DNA of 64,000 bases, from NCBI RefSeq assembly GCF_963678635.1, contig NC_087064.1, positions 69,926,123-69,990,122 of the forward strand, in the 5' to 3' direction. Shown piece by piece: positions 54,841 through 64,000 of the stretch (within the stretch, counting starts at the first letter, position 1; each line of letters opens with the position of its first letter). The position numbers and the translations under genes were made by a program. This DNA comes from Symsagittifera roscoffensis (lineage: Eukaryota > Xenacoelomorpha > Acoela > Convolutidae). A model generated the notes under the pieces. That model was given only the letters and a program-made list of their open reading frames with translations, was not told the origin of the DNA and did not search any database.

Positions 54841-55959
54841 AAAGTTGATAACATGCACATAAATAGATAAAAAAACTTAAGTTTGAGATTTGCTCTTAAT
54901 CAAAGAAAAACCTGAAAAGTTCTAAATGAGTTTTGATTGCCGAGTCCAGATAATGAGTCGTTCTACATTCTAGGATAAATTTAGGTTCAAGCCTTCGGCA
55001 CAAAATTTCATGATTAATACTTAACATATTAGATTTGTAAAGTCTTCGTTTGCAGAACTTAAAACAATCCATAGTAATCAAAAAAATTGGATCATATTGG
55101 TTCTAATTTCTTAAGCAAAAAAAAAAACATTCTGGATCGATTGCAAGCAAGTTTTTCAACTTATCTCCGAATGGTTTTCAAATTATTAGTTTCTTTTCAA
55201 CCCAAAACATTGCTTTACAACAAACATTTTATCTCCTATAGTTAGCTTTTTTTGCTAATAGTAAATACAAACTTAAATTAGATTTTTTTTGTTTGACCAA
55301 CTTCAATTGCGATTTCATCTTTTCTTTTTGTTTTTTTTTCCTTCATTTTAGGGTCAAGTGTTGGGAAAGTAGCGTTGAGCTTGATTTTAATTAGCTTCTT
55401 TGATTTCGAATTTTGCAGAAAGATACAAAACTTAGAGTACTTTTCTTCACATCAACAAAAGACAATCAATTTTCAGTTTTTTTGATCAAAAAGTATTCGG
55501 GGAAAAATTAAATCATACTCAAATAAAAAATGGTTAGGAATATATATTTTTCCAATAAAAAAATTTGAAAAAAAAAATGGTTGAAAAATTTTTTATGACC
55601 TAATTTTTTTGCGGTAATCGATTATCTTGACAAATTTTTAGCCAGCAAAAGTCCATTGTATTGATCTAAAAGCTTTTGATGCGGCTCTGCTAGGCAAAAA
55701 ATCCGCTCGTATATATCCTCTATAAAAAAAGTCGTTGTAGCAATTAATTGTCACGGGACATTGAAAAAAAGCATCGAAATTTTAAAAAAAGTAATAATAA
55801 TCAAAACAACATTATTTCATAGAAGATTTATAATAGAATTAACTAGTGTATGTTTTAGTCTTAAAAGTAAAATTTTTACTTGTAAACGATATCTGCAGAA
55901 TTTTTGAGTTTTAAATTAGTTAATTTGTATAAATTGGTGTATAGAGGTTTAATTTTCGA

Positions 55960-56065
55960 GCGTTTGAAGAAGGTTCCGGATTCATTGTGCACTGGACATC
56001 TTTTGACTTGACAATTTTCGACTTGGTAACTAGCATTTTTTGACGGAAGTTTCCAACCAGTCTGA
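55960..56065 (-). CDS. Weak candidate minus-strand exon
   Basis: After an acceptor AATATTTCAG (reverse strand) the frame reads TGWKLPSKNASYQVENCQ and then KRCPVHNESGTFFKRS. The composition is better than its surroundings, with two Cys, but the donor is not clear and no family is recognised. It may be chance. Confidence 0.22.
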
Positions 56066-56344
56066 AATATTTTGATACCCTGGGTTTCACTTTGACGGCT
56101 ATTTTGTTTCACTTTGACGGCTATAATTTTCATTGAGATAATCAACGCGCAATAAGTTTTGTCCTTTAGATTATGCAGTGAAGTAAAATATTCTTTTTCA
56201 TTTGATACAAGCAGTTTGTTCTCATCAAAACGTTACTAGATATCTTTTTTCTCACTCTGTGCTCGACATGGCGTGAGGGGATGAAATAAATAAATAAAAT
56301 AAGAAATAAAACTTACTCTGCTTTCATTAGTTTTGTTCAAAAAG

Positions 56345-56405
56345 CTTTTAATCAACTCAAGTGGCTGTCGGAGCCTTCAAGGTTTTGCCCTGGTACAAGC
56401 AGCCT
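56345..56405 (-). mobile_element. Fragment of the Helentron-like repeat end
   Basis: GGAGCCTTCAAGG, TTTTGCCCTGGTACAAGCAGCC is a diverged reverse copy of the AAGACTGCTCGTATCAGGGCG terminus. Confidence 0.35.
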
Positions 56406-56569
56406 TTTTCTATGTTTCTGCTTTAAAGCGTAAATAGCGAATCAATCATTCTCAGCAAAATGTTGTAGTTTGAATCTGAAATCAATTAAGTTAATTTTCT
56501 CCAAAAATGTCTTGCTAGACGCAAACTGTCTCATTCATTTCTGCTACTGGCGTTTTGAAAAAGTGCATA

Positions 56570-56960
56570 CAAACCAATTGCAGTTTTTGGGGGGAGGGGG
56601 GTATGGACGCCCCTTCCTCGGGGATTCAACCCCCTGCCAACCCAAAGGGTACCCCCTTTGTACTATTTTCCAATATCCATTTTGATGATGGACCTCAAAA
56701 ATTTTCGAAAGGCGCCAATATATACTAATTTTGAGAGAAGAGCGCACGCCGAAAAAACGCGATTTTTTGGTCAAAATTGTCCAAAAAGTACCAAAAAACG
56801 CCTTTTTTGGCCTGTTTTTTCAAAATTTTGCTTGCGGCGCAAAACATTTGGTCAAAAAAGGATAAAAAACTGCTCTGGGAGAGCTCGAAAAATCATTTTG
56901 GTCGACCTAAAAAAAGTTCGGCAAAACAAAAATTTCGAAATTTGAAAATCCGCGTTACAA
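56570..56960 (-). mobile_element. hAT-like MITE copy (reverse)
   Basis: It has CCTCGGGGATTCAACCCCCTG, CAACCCAAAGGGTACCCCC, AGGCGCCAATATATACT, GCGCACGCC, CGCGATTTTTTGGTC and GCTTGCGGCGCAAAA in reverse family order. Both ends are worn. Short ORFs in it echo those of the satellite and are not genes. Confidence 0.65.
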
Positions 56961-57893
56961 GGGCAAGCGTTTGGTTCGCTCATGTCTATTCATTTTGATA
57001 TAATAAGTTTATGCTTGAACTTTTCATGTCATCGAATAATATAACTCGATGACGTAAAATCTTCAGCCGAAACAAGTTACACCCACCCGTACCCTAAAAC
57101 GTCAGAGAGTACGATATTACCTTGAAATTACCTTGTTCCCTGAACCTTGAAATTTGAATTTTTATCCTGAACAAGTAGAAATAAGCCTGAACAATTTCAA
57201 CCGAATTTTAATTCTGGTGTTCTATTTTTATAATTTCATATGCAATTTTATCAGGTTAAACTACAACCTTTTTCTATTTGCACGCCCAGTAGTACAAATG
57301 AATGCATTTTGGGTTTAATGTCATGAAATTGGCAGTTGACCGATGCGTGTTATTTGAGCCCAAAAAATCAATTTCACTCAGATTACGTGTACGCTCAGTC
57401 CATAAGCTTTTTTGTTTTATTTTGGCACTGAAAACGCTCTTCTTCACTTTTTCATATCCGAAAATGGTAAAAAAATTATTTATACTTATAAAATTGTTGT
57501 CTATATTTTTGATTGAATTAAGACGAAAGAAGTTTTGTTTTTGAATTTAACTACTGTCGCAAAAGTTGCTGATGATATGAGAAAAGGGAAGCTCATTTTG
57601 ATGATAATGATGTTTTTTGTTTGTTTCATAAATGACTGACACGCGAATTTTCGACGCCTTCAGGGTTTTCTGAGAGAGATTTCAAAAACGCAGTTTTAAG
57701 TATAATTGATGGCAATATTTCAATGCAATTCGATACAACTGCAGAATTTGTAAAAAAAAATACAGGATTTATGTGTGTTTAATTGAAATAGTCTTCCTGT
57801 TTATTTTATGCTGTTTTCTAAAGAATTTTTGCTGTTTTCTATGAAAACAAGAAATGTTCTGCAAGCTTTTGTAAACATCTATTCTTTGCATAG

Positions 57894-58042
57894 GTCTTTA
57901 CCTCGGTTGTATTACGGGGCGGGACATCACTGCGCCTGTTTTCTGCTCTCGATCCCGCTTTATTACAACCCAAAATTTGATTCTCTCTCAAATTTTACGT
58001 ACCCCTACCCCTTTACCCTTTTCATTTCCCCAAGGCGACTGA
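57894..58042 (+). CDS. Possible further or terminal exon on plus strand
   Basis: A GC-rich island follows the acceptor TTTGCATAG. In phase 1 it reads LYLGCITGRDITAPVFCSRS and continues to TGA at 58040-58042 (about 49 codons). Two other frames are also partly open, and I see no homology, so this may be chance or part of a repeat. Confidence 0.25.
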
Positions 58043-59087
58043 GATTCTAGTCTAGATTGAATTCCAATTAAATGATAATCTTTTCGCTTATAGTTTTGGT
58101 AAAAACCCCTTCAAGTACTGCAAATTCGGCTTTTTGATTGCGCATTTGAACAAATCATTCAGCTTTATTAAAACGTTTTTTTTTCAAGCACGACTGAAAT
58201 GCGGCTTTATTTCTGTGACTGAAAGAAAAAAAAACTGTTAAATAATAAAAAATGAACAAACACGCCCGTTTTTGACATCATTTTGTCATATTTTTATTTA
58301 GCTTTTTTTACATCAAGTGTATAATGCATTGCAAATGGCAAGCATGCTTCATAATCATCAATATTTCACAGGGTCATTGATTCACGATTTTTTACACACG
58401 TGTTAATACACCACTGAGTGTTTAGGTATGAATCCGTATCCATAAATAATTCCATTACGAGTCAATAAATGGTTCGAACGGCAGCTAACAAAACACACTA
58501 AGTGTTCCCTCTTATCTCAAGGAGCATACATTTTTTAGAATTTCAATAATTTCGAAAACGTTTTGTTTTTGAATTATGCATCGTCAAAAATCCATTCATA
58601 AATCCCCCCCCCCAACCTCATATAGACGAAGTTAATATCTTCCACCCCAGCATTTAAGTCAAATTATATTTGCTTATATTTGCTAGGCGCTGCATGTAAA
58701 ATGATCAATTCTGAGTGGCTGAAAATTCCCATTTAGAACCAAGCTAAGGGGGGACGTTAACTAGGTTCGAATAATTTGATGCAAAATCGGCTCAATCAAT
58801 CATCGGAAGTACAAATAAAAAGAGCATTTTCAAAAACTGTTGTTATCATGTCACCCAAAGTTATGCGTGACGGGACTTAATCTCAATGCAGAGCATACAA
58901 TTTATAAACTGATTTCGTGATGTTGAAAAATTGTTCAGTTATTAATGTAGTGAAAGAAAGTTGAATGAAAAAAAAGAAAAAGGGGAAACACGGGAAATTT
59001 GGAGTGTATATGAAAGGTAACGTTGGTGAAAATTAATCTCATTAAAATCTCATCAATCAAACATGCCTGCTTAACACTTGGGATGAT
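58043..59087. other. AT-rich stretch, no gene recognised
   Basis: Contains a C-run near 58605 and short ORFs only. Confidence 0.45.
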
Positions 59088-59198
59088 GGATCTGTTTTGT
59101 AGTGTCTCAAAATCAACTGATATCTTGAGCGACAGAGGTGAAACGGATACAGATCCAATTCCAATTTTTCCATCGAGCACTTTACAGGGGAATCCTAT
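59088..59198 (-). CDS. Candidate minus-strand exon C
   Basis: Reverse-strand acceptor TTTTTCAG followed by a phase-0 frame IGFPCKVLDGKIGIGSVSVS, then PLSLKISVDFETLQNRS. It is hydrophobic/hydrophilic alternating, like beta strands, with one Cys. The 3' end is uncertain: a donor AA|GTGTTA near 59087 is likely, but the frame stays open to about 58935. It lies downstream of the exons at 60987 and 62926 on the same strand and can only be joined in phase 0. Confidence 0.4.
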
Positions 59199-59847
59199 CT
59201 GAAAAATGAACCAAATGTCCGCAATTTATGTTAGCCAATCAGAATGGAGTAAACTTATGAAGTGAAATTATCTTCGAAACTTTGGAAGAAAAAAGCTCAT
59301 AATTAACCAAAAAAATCCAAAATTCTTTTCGAAAATTTTAAAAGCGTCCAATGTTTAGAAAATTTCGCGCCATGGTTTCTTCTGACATACGATTAGCCCC
59401 TCATTTTATTGATGTCATTGATGTTAATTCAGATTTTCACTTTCGATTACTGGTTTCAAAAGTCATAAATAATTATTCCTCGCTTTCTCTGAATGTCGGA
59501 ACCATAAATCTTTTGGTTTTTAATGAATGAAGTCTCTCAGAGTGCCACAGTTTAATTTATGTCTTCAAACATCCTAGGGCTTAACTTTTTGAAGATCATT
59601 TTATGCTGAATGATAAAAAAACTTAACTGCTGTTATGAAGTTTTGATCAGTTAGGGCATTTAGTTTTTAAAGCTTCAGAAATGTTTTCGGGATAAAACAG
59701 TCAAAAGGTAATGGTAAATGATTCAATTTTTGTGAGCCAAAATGCTTTTTTTTCCGAAAAGTGCATGACAGCAATTGTTTTGTTAACGAATTCGCCAGAA
59801 AACGCAAAAACTTGTCATCTTAAATTGTAACTAAAATATGTCATTAA

Positions 59848-60244
59848 ATAAAACAAGACTGCTCGTATCAGGGCGAAGCCCTGAATGTTGCGACTGTTTT
59901 AATTCTATGGAGCAAACACGACGAAATAAATGTAATAAAAAGAAATTAATTTTTTTTTTATTTGAGATTTTTTGTGAAAACCATCCCCCCACACGCCATA
60001 TAATGCCAATCTTTAAACCCCCATAACTTTACGAAAAATTATCACAGGTGAAAAGTCTTTTCAAATTTAAGCTCAGGACAACAACACCTTCCGAATGACA
60101 ATCTTTTAAGCTCAGGACCTTCCGAATGATAAAGAAAATTTTTGCCAAAAATAGCTAATTAAAAATTCGAAGTTTGTCTGAAGAAAAAAAGCAACCTGAG
60201 CGCAAATATTCTGTTACTTTCATTACGAAAGTCGGAACAATAAT
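59848..60244 (+). mobile_element. Helentron-like dispersed repeat, copy 4
   Basis: Starts AACAAGACTGCTCGTATC, then the AGGGCGAAGCCCT hairpin, CCCCCCACACGCCATATAAT, TTTAAACCCCCATAACTTTACG and ends TACTTTCATTACGAAAGTCGG. It is shorter than copy 3, lacking the GCGGATTAAATATCCGC segment, and has a small internal duplication of AAGCTCAGGAC. Confidence 0.65.
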
Positions 60245-60986
60245 TTCAGTAGTTTTCACGGCATTGCAATGCTCGTTTTTCTTTTTTTTTCCTGTTGCAA
60301 ATACCTGAAAAACGTTGTGCAAAAATAGTGTGTGTGTGTGTCTGTTGGTCAGTGTGCGATTAAAGACATTAAGCTGTCATTTATGAGGACATAAGCCCCT
60401 AAAATTGTACCATTTGGTGCCCATAAAGCATTAAATGTTATGCCTGTCTGTTTCCTAATCAACAACACCTTAGACCTCTGTCAATCCCCAGTGTATTATT
60501 CTTGCCATCTCATTGCCTGAATTGTAAGAGTAAAATTATCCCCTTTTCCCTGTAGTATATGTTTGCTACAGTAATGAAGCTTGAAAGAAGTTATCAATCA
60601 CGAATTTAATCTGCTTAACTGCACCAAAGCTCACACAAGTACTTTCAAGGCGTTTGTCTGTATATTAACAGACTGAGAGAGAAAAGATTAAAAAATAAAT
60701 ATATCTCAAATTGAAAAAAAAAACAATAGCGTATTCTTTCATCAAGTGCATATGGCGTCATCCACAAAAGGGGGAGAGGTCAGTTTAACTTAAAAATAAT
60801 GCAAAATCATCACATGAAGCGGCCACAAAATAAACTCTGTCTTGTGAACACAAATAAAAACACGATACATCGCACCCATGAATAATCACGTGACCAAATT
60901 GGGAGGGGGTGCGACGACCCGTTTCTCGCCTGCTGTTTCTCTCCATTTTTGGTAATGACAATTGTAGCTTGTGAATCACTTAAAAC
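60245..60986. other. Non-coding stretch with a dispersed-repeat look
   Basis: A short (TG)n run at 60331-60341. From about 60765 to 60960 the strings GCGTCATCCACAAAAGGGGG and CACGTGACCAAATTGGGAGG have the look of a dispersed element ending near the minus-strand exon B. Not resolved further. Confidence 0.4.
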
Positions 60987-61184
60987 GTAGTCTTTAGACT
61001 GGGTTCCGCGGGAATCGAATCCCTCCGCTGGTTTGATCTGGTTGGTTTGCTGGGTATCGTCTGGGGTCGACGGGGGAAGTGGGGGTCTGGGGTTAGGGTC
61101 TATCCAGGTGAAGCTGTCGTGGGTGTTAGCGGGAGGGGGTTCCGGTTTTGCGCGGAAACATTGTTTGCGGTATTCTTCGTAGAC
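60987..61184 (-). CDS. Minus-strand exon B of a Cys-containing gene
   Basis: Reverse-strand acceptor TTTTTTTCAG, phase 0, about 66 codons: VYEEYRKQCFRAKPEPPPAN, then DSFTWIDPNPRPPLPPS and QQTNQIKPAEGFDSRGTQS. GC-rich and Pro-rich with clear coding composition. The donor is ambiguous: CTAC|GTTTTA (60987 end, phase 0) or TTAA|GTGATT (60980 end, phase 1); otherwise the frame continues to a TGA at 60810 and could be terminal. It follows exon A in phase. Confidence 0.65.
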
Positions 61185-61372
61185 CTGAAAAAAATTAACG
61201 TTTAAATAGTCAAATGGTTATTATGAAAACTAGCCCAGCTTTTAAACCCAAGCGGGTTTAAAAGCTGGGCTAGTTCAGAAAAAAAATCTATTCAGAAAAA
61301 AAATCACTTTTCTGCGTTGTAAATGCTCTTTTTACCTATGCGAAAAAGTCCTGCAACATTTTTTGTTAGGGA
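61185..61372. other. Intron with short perfect hairpin
   Basis: AACTAGCCCAGCTTTTAAAC at 61229 is followed at once by its reverse complement, GTTTAAAAGCTGGGCTAGTT, with only a 7-base loop (CCAAGCG). The stem is about 20 bp. Confidence 0.7.
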
Positions 61373-61785
61373 CAGGGGCGGATCTAGGATTTTCTCTTAA
61401 AGTGGGTCCGGATTTTTTTTAATGTCGAAAATTTTGACGACATTTTTTTAGGTTGACTAAATTGATTTTCTGAGCTCTCCCAAATCACTATAAAGACCGT
61501 AGTGTGACCAAATTTTCTGCGCCGCAGGTAATTATTGAAAATAAAAACATGCCAAAAAAGGTGTGCTTAGGCACTTTTTAGAATATTTTGAACAAAAAAT
61601 CACGTTTTTGCGGCGCGCGCTCGCCCTTCATAATTAGGTGGTACATTGGCGTGAAAATTTGGCATGGATATCTCAAAATAGTATAAAGGGGGGAACCTAT
61701 GGGTAACCAAGGGGTCGAGCCCCTGACGGGAGGAAAAAGAGAGGCGGTCTCTCCTCCGCCCGCTCCCCGTAAACGCACTGTTGGT
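61373..61785 (+). mobile_element. hAT-like MITE copy
   Basis: Starts CAGGGGCGGATCTAGG and ends near CCCGTAAACGCACTG. Body: GAGCTCTCCCAAATCACTA, TGCGCCGCAGG, GCGGCGCGCGCTC, GGGGTCGAGCCCCTGACGG. The best preserved 5' terminus of the single copies. No convincing target duplication (GTTAGGGA on the left). Confidence 0.75.
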
Positions 61786-62925
61786 TTGCGAGCATGTCCA
61801 TCCGAATAACTCCAATTGTTTAATTTAAAAAATTGATATAGCTTTTCTTGAACGCTAGGAAGTTATTTTAGGGTAGAGTTGAACATGTAACCTAATTTAT
61901 TTAGTTGATTTGTTATTGCAGAGGGCTTTCAAAACAACAAGGTAAAATTAATTCCAGCTGAATGGTTTACAGACATATAGTCGCTTCTAAACACATGTCA
62001 GGTTCTTACTGGCAAAAGGTTTAAATATTTAGACATCAAGCTAACAAATAAAAACAACAGCCAATCTGCCAAAGCCCCGAACGTTCTGCTTCGCGGAAAA
62101 ATTGGGCCCTCAGAATTGATGAAGAGAAGGGTGGACTACTTTTCTTGTGCACGCTACTAGTTGATTTAAAATGACTTTCTGTGTAGTGCAAGCCCTTGGC
62201 ACGGGTGATTTAGACTATGCCATTTGAATTGTACAATTTGAGCGACAATTAAAAAGGGAGAGGAACTTTGTATTCGAGTGTGTTTTAGTTTTTTTTGTTT
62301 TCCACGCAATTTCAGACTCCACAAATAATCATCCGAATGGATCGAGTGATATATCATATTAAGGCACTTTTAGTCGTAGTTAGAACGAGTAACAAAAAAT
62401 TTTCCAGTGTCGAGAGAAATCGATTAGAAATTTTTGAGTTTTGGCCTAATTTTTGAGCAAGTAAAGCGATAGAGTAAGTAACGTTCGTTCTGAACATTAG
62501 TCATTTAAGCTAAAAAAAACCTTGATTTTTCTAAACGAACTAGTTTTGGAAGATTCACTTAGCGCTTCATTGGCAACAATAGTTTTTTGATAAATTAGAT
62601 TTTTGTTTTTCATTTTTTTGGTAGTTATAATTTTTTAAGACAACTGTTGTCAATTATGTTTAAATTATCTAATTTTGTACGCGTTTTATAATTTTTTCAT
62701 CACACCACGCACAAGAAACGACACTAAATTGAAAAAAAAAATGATTTAAAAAAATGTAGTTTTTTATGAATGCTTCTATTTGCACAGCAAGCGGCTATCC
62801 TTGTTAGCGCTTGAGTTCAGATTAACGGCTCCCCCTACATGCTAACTAGTTTTTCTGCTCACAATTTTCGGCTATTACAAAAGCCAAAAAATGGGGGGGG
62901 GGTAGAGAGAACTAGATTAACAAAC
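61786..62925. other. Intron of the minus-strand gene
   Basis: AT-rich, no further exon or repeat recognised; a short G-run at 62892-62901. Confidence 0.45.
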
Positions 62926-63077
62926 CTGGTCGCATATCTTCTTCTGGCTGAAGTGTTCTCTAGTGCTGAATCCATCACACATCTGGAGACAGTAGTCCGG
63001 AATAGACAGTTTCAGACAGCACAAGGTAACGTCTGCATTGTTTGATAAGGGCACGTACGCCTGCTGCGGGTAGCTCA
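62926..63077 (-). CDS. Minus-strand exon A, Cys-rich (DB-like) segment
   Basis: Reverse-strand acceptor TTTTTTAG and strong donor CCAG|GTTTGT; phase 1 in, 0 out. It encodes SYPQQAYVPLSNNADVT, then LCCLKLSIPDYCLQMCDGF and EHFSQKKICDQ. Joined to exon B (VYEEYRKQC) the Cys pattern is CC-x8-C-x3-C then two more Cys. That pattern resembles the nematode/invertebrate DB domain found in secreted and Ig/FN3-containing surface proteins. This is a pattern match only. Upstream exons would lie right of the window or be missed. Confidence 0.6.
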
Positions 63078-63417
63078 CTAAAAAAACTAACCACTCATAA
63101 CAAATACAGAAGTGCTCCAAATTACTAAAAATATCAGAATGTTCCCAAAACAGTATTTATTGCAACAATTTTTGAAAATGGTACAAAAATTCATATGTTT
63201 TTCCAGTTTTACAGTGGTAGATTCTCAGATAAAAGTATCCTCAGATAAAAAGATAAGATCATAGTTCGAACTCATCTTCGGTCACTGAATGTAACTACCT
63301 ATCGGAAAAATAAATTCTTTCCTTCTTTCTTTCTTGGTGTAGAAAGTGTGAGAGAAGCCAATAAATTCAGACACATTTTTCTTGACCTTGAGCGGAATTT
63401 TTTGACATTTTTTTTGG
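63078..63417. other. Non-coding stretch, short duplication
   Basis: CTCAGATAAAA occurs twice at 63222-63252 (AGATTCTCAGATAAAAGTATCCTCAGATAAAAAG). Nothing else recognised. Confidence 0.45.
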
Positions 63418-63834
63418 AACGGCGGATCTAGGATTTTCTCGAAGGAGGTTGGGGGCCGTTTTTCAAAAAAAATCGAAAATCTTGTCTGACCTTTTCTTAG
63501 GCCGTTCAAATTGATTTTCCAAGCTCCCTGAAGCACCAAAAAGACCTTGTTTTGGCCAATTTTTTTGCGCCGCAGGCAAAATTTTGAGAAAAAAACAGGC
63601 CAAAAAAGGCGTTTTTAAGCACTTTTTGGAAAAATTTGACCAATAAATCGCGTTTGTTTGTCGCGCACTCCCCCTCGAAATTAGTGTACATTGACCATTG
63701 GCGCCTAAGGCTCCTTTAGCACAATTTTAGGGTCCGTCACCGAAAATATATATCTCAAAATAGTACAAAGGGTCGGCAGGGCGTCGAGTTCCTGAGGGGG
63801 AAGAGAGCGTCCGCTCCCCCCCCCCTAAATGCGC
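63418..63834 (+). mobile_element. hAT-like MITE copy
   Basis: Starts CGGCGGATCTAGGATTTTC (the outer CAGG is lost) and ends CCCCTAAATGCGCCCCTG, the complement of CAGGGGCG. Body: TTGCGCCGCAGG, AAGGCGTTTTTAAGCAC, GGCGCCTAAGGCTCC, GGCAGGGCGTCGAG, CCTGAGGGGGAAGAGAGCG. It is very close to the satellite unit in order and wording. Confidence 0.75.
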
Positions 63835-64000
63835 CCCTGCTCTCTAGATCTCTCTAGATATGAGCTCGAATCGTTATAATATTTAATTGAGTTACCAAAA
63901 GTTGGAAAACTACTTTCTGTTGGAGCGCATATTTTTCCAAAAACCAATTTTTATAAGTTTGATTTGAAAAACGACCCAGAGCACAATTATTTTGTTTTTT
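63835..64000. other. Right edge, no feature
   Basis: TCTCTAGATCTCTCTAGATA, then AT-rich DNA. Nothing recognised. Confidence 0.4.

Noticed and set aside
54896-55081. Minus-strand 61-codon ORF ending at a CTTTTCAG
   Set aside because: Some resemblance to retroelement-like Lys/Arg/Leu composition, but no motif and AT-rich; chance is more likely.

Overview
This is eukaryotic, almost certainly invertebrate metazoan, DNA. The genes are split into short exons with GT-AG introns, one gene encodes an extracellular F5/8 type C (discoidin) domain, and the window holds a BEL/Pao retrotransposon, a class described so far from animals. The bases are AT-rich with many homopolymers. There are no bacterial operons, Shine-Dalgarno sites or long prokaryotic ORFs. 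I cannot name the species.

Layout. Positions 1-25196 are a tandem array of about 40 units of about 625 bp, running off the left edge of the window. It shows higher-order and recent block duplications. Each unit appears to be a non-autonomous hAT-like element of about 390 bp plus about 230 bp that matches one arm of a foldback element. A complete copy of that foldback lies at the right edge of the array (25197-25810). Positions 27465-29889 hold a small LTR retroelement on the minus strand that has only a decayed gag-like frame. From 30246 to at least 53216 a plus-strand gene can be followed through eight exons with compatible phases, giving about 395 residues of a protein with one F5/8C domain and an unrecognised remainder; one or two further 3' exons are possible. 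Its introns are full of transposons: Helentron-like repeats, a cluster of three hAT-like MITEs (two with 8-bp target duplications), a BEL/Pao element with an open 1346-codon pol, a second truncated BEL copy, degenerate GGCGCGAC-type repeats and a double hairpin.

The right end (about 55-63 kb) carries candidate minus-strand exons. The best pair (62926-63077 and about 60987-61184) joins in phase and encodes a Cys-rich segment. A 200-bp assembly gap lies at 54466-54665.

How parts relate. The same hAT-like family occurs as single copies in introns and as the core of the satellite, so the array probably arose when a MITE landed in a foldback element and the composite was amplified by unequal exchange. 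The BEL copies share a tRNA-like segment just downstream of pol, and a 200-codon ORF of unknown function lies upstream of gag in the same orientation. The most unusual points are the MITE-derived satellite, the tRNA-like module in BEL, the gag-only LTR element, the extra BEL-linked ORF and the twin hairpins. All exon structures are by-eye predictions without transcript evidence.
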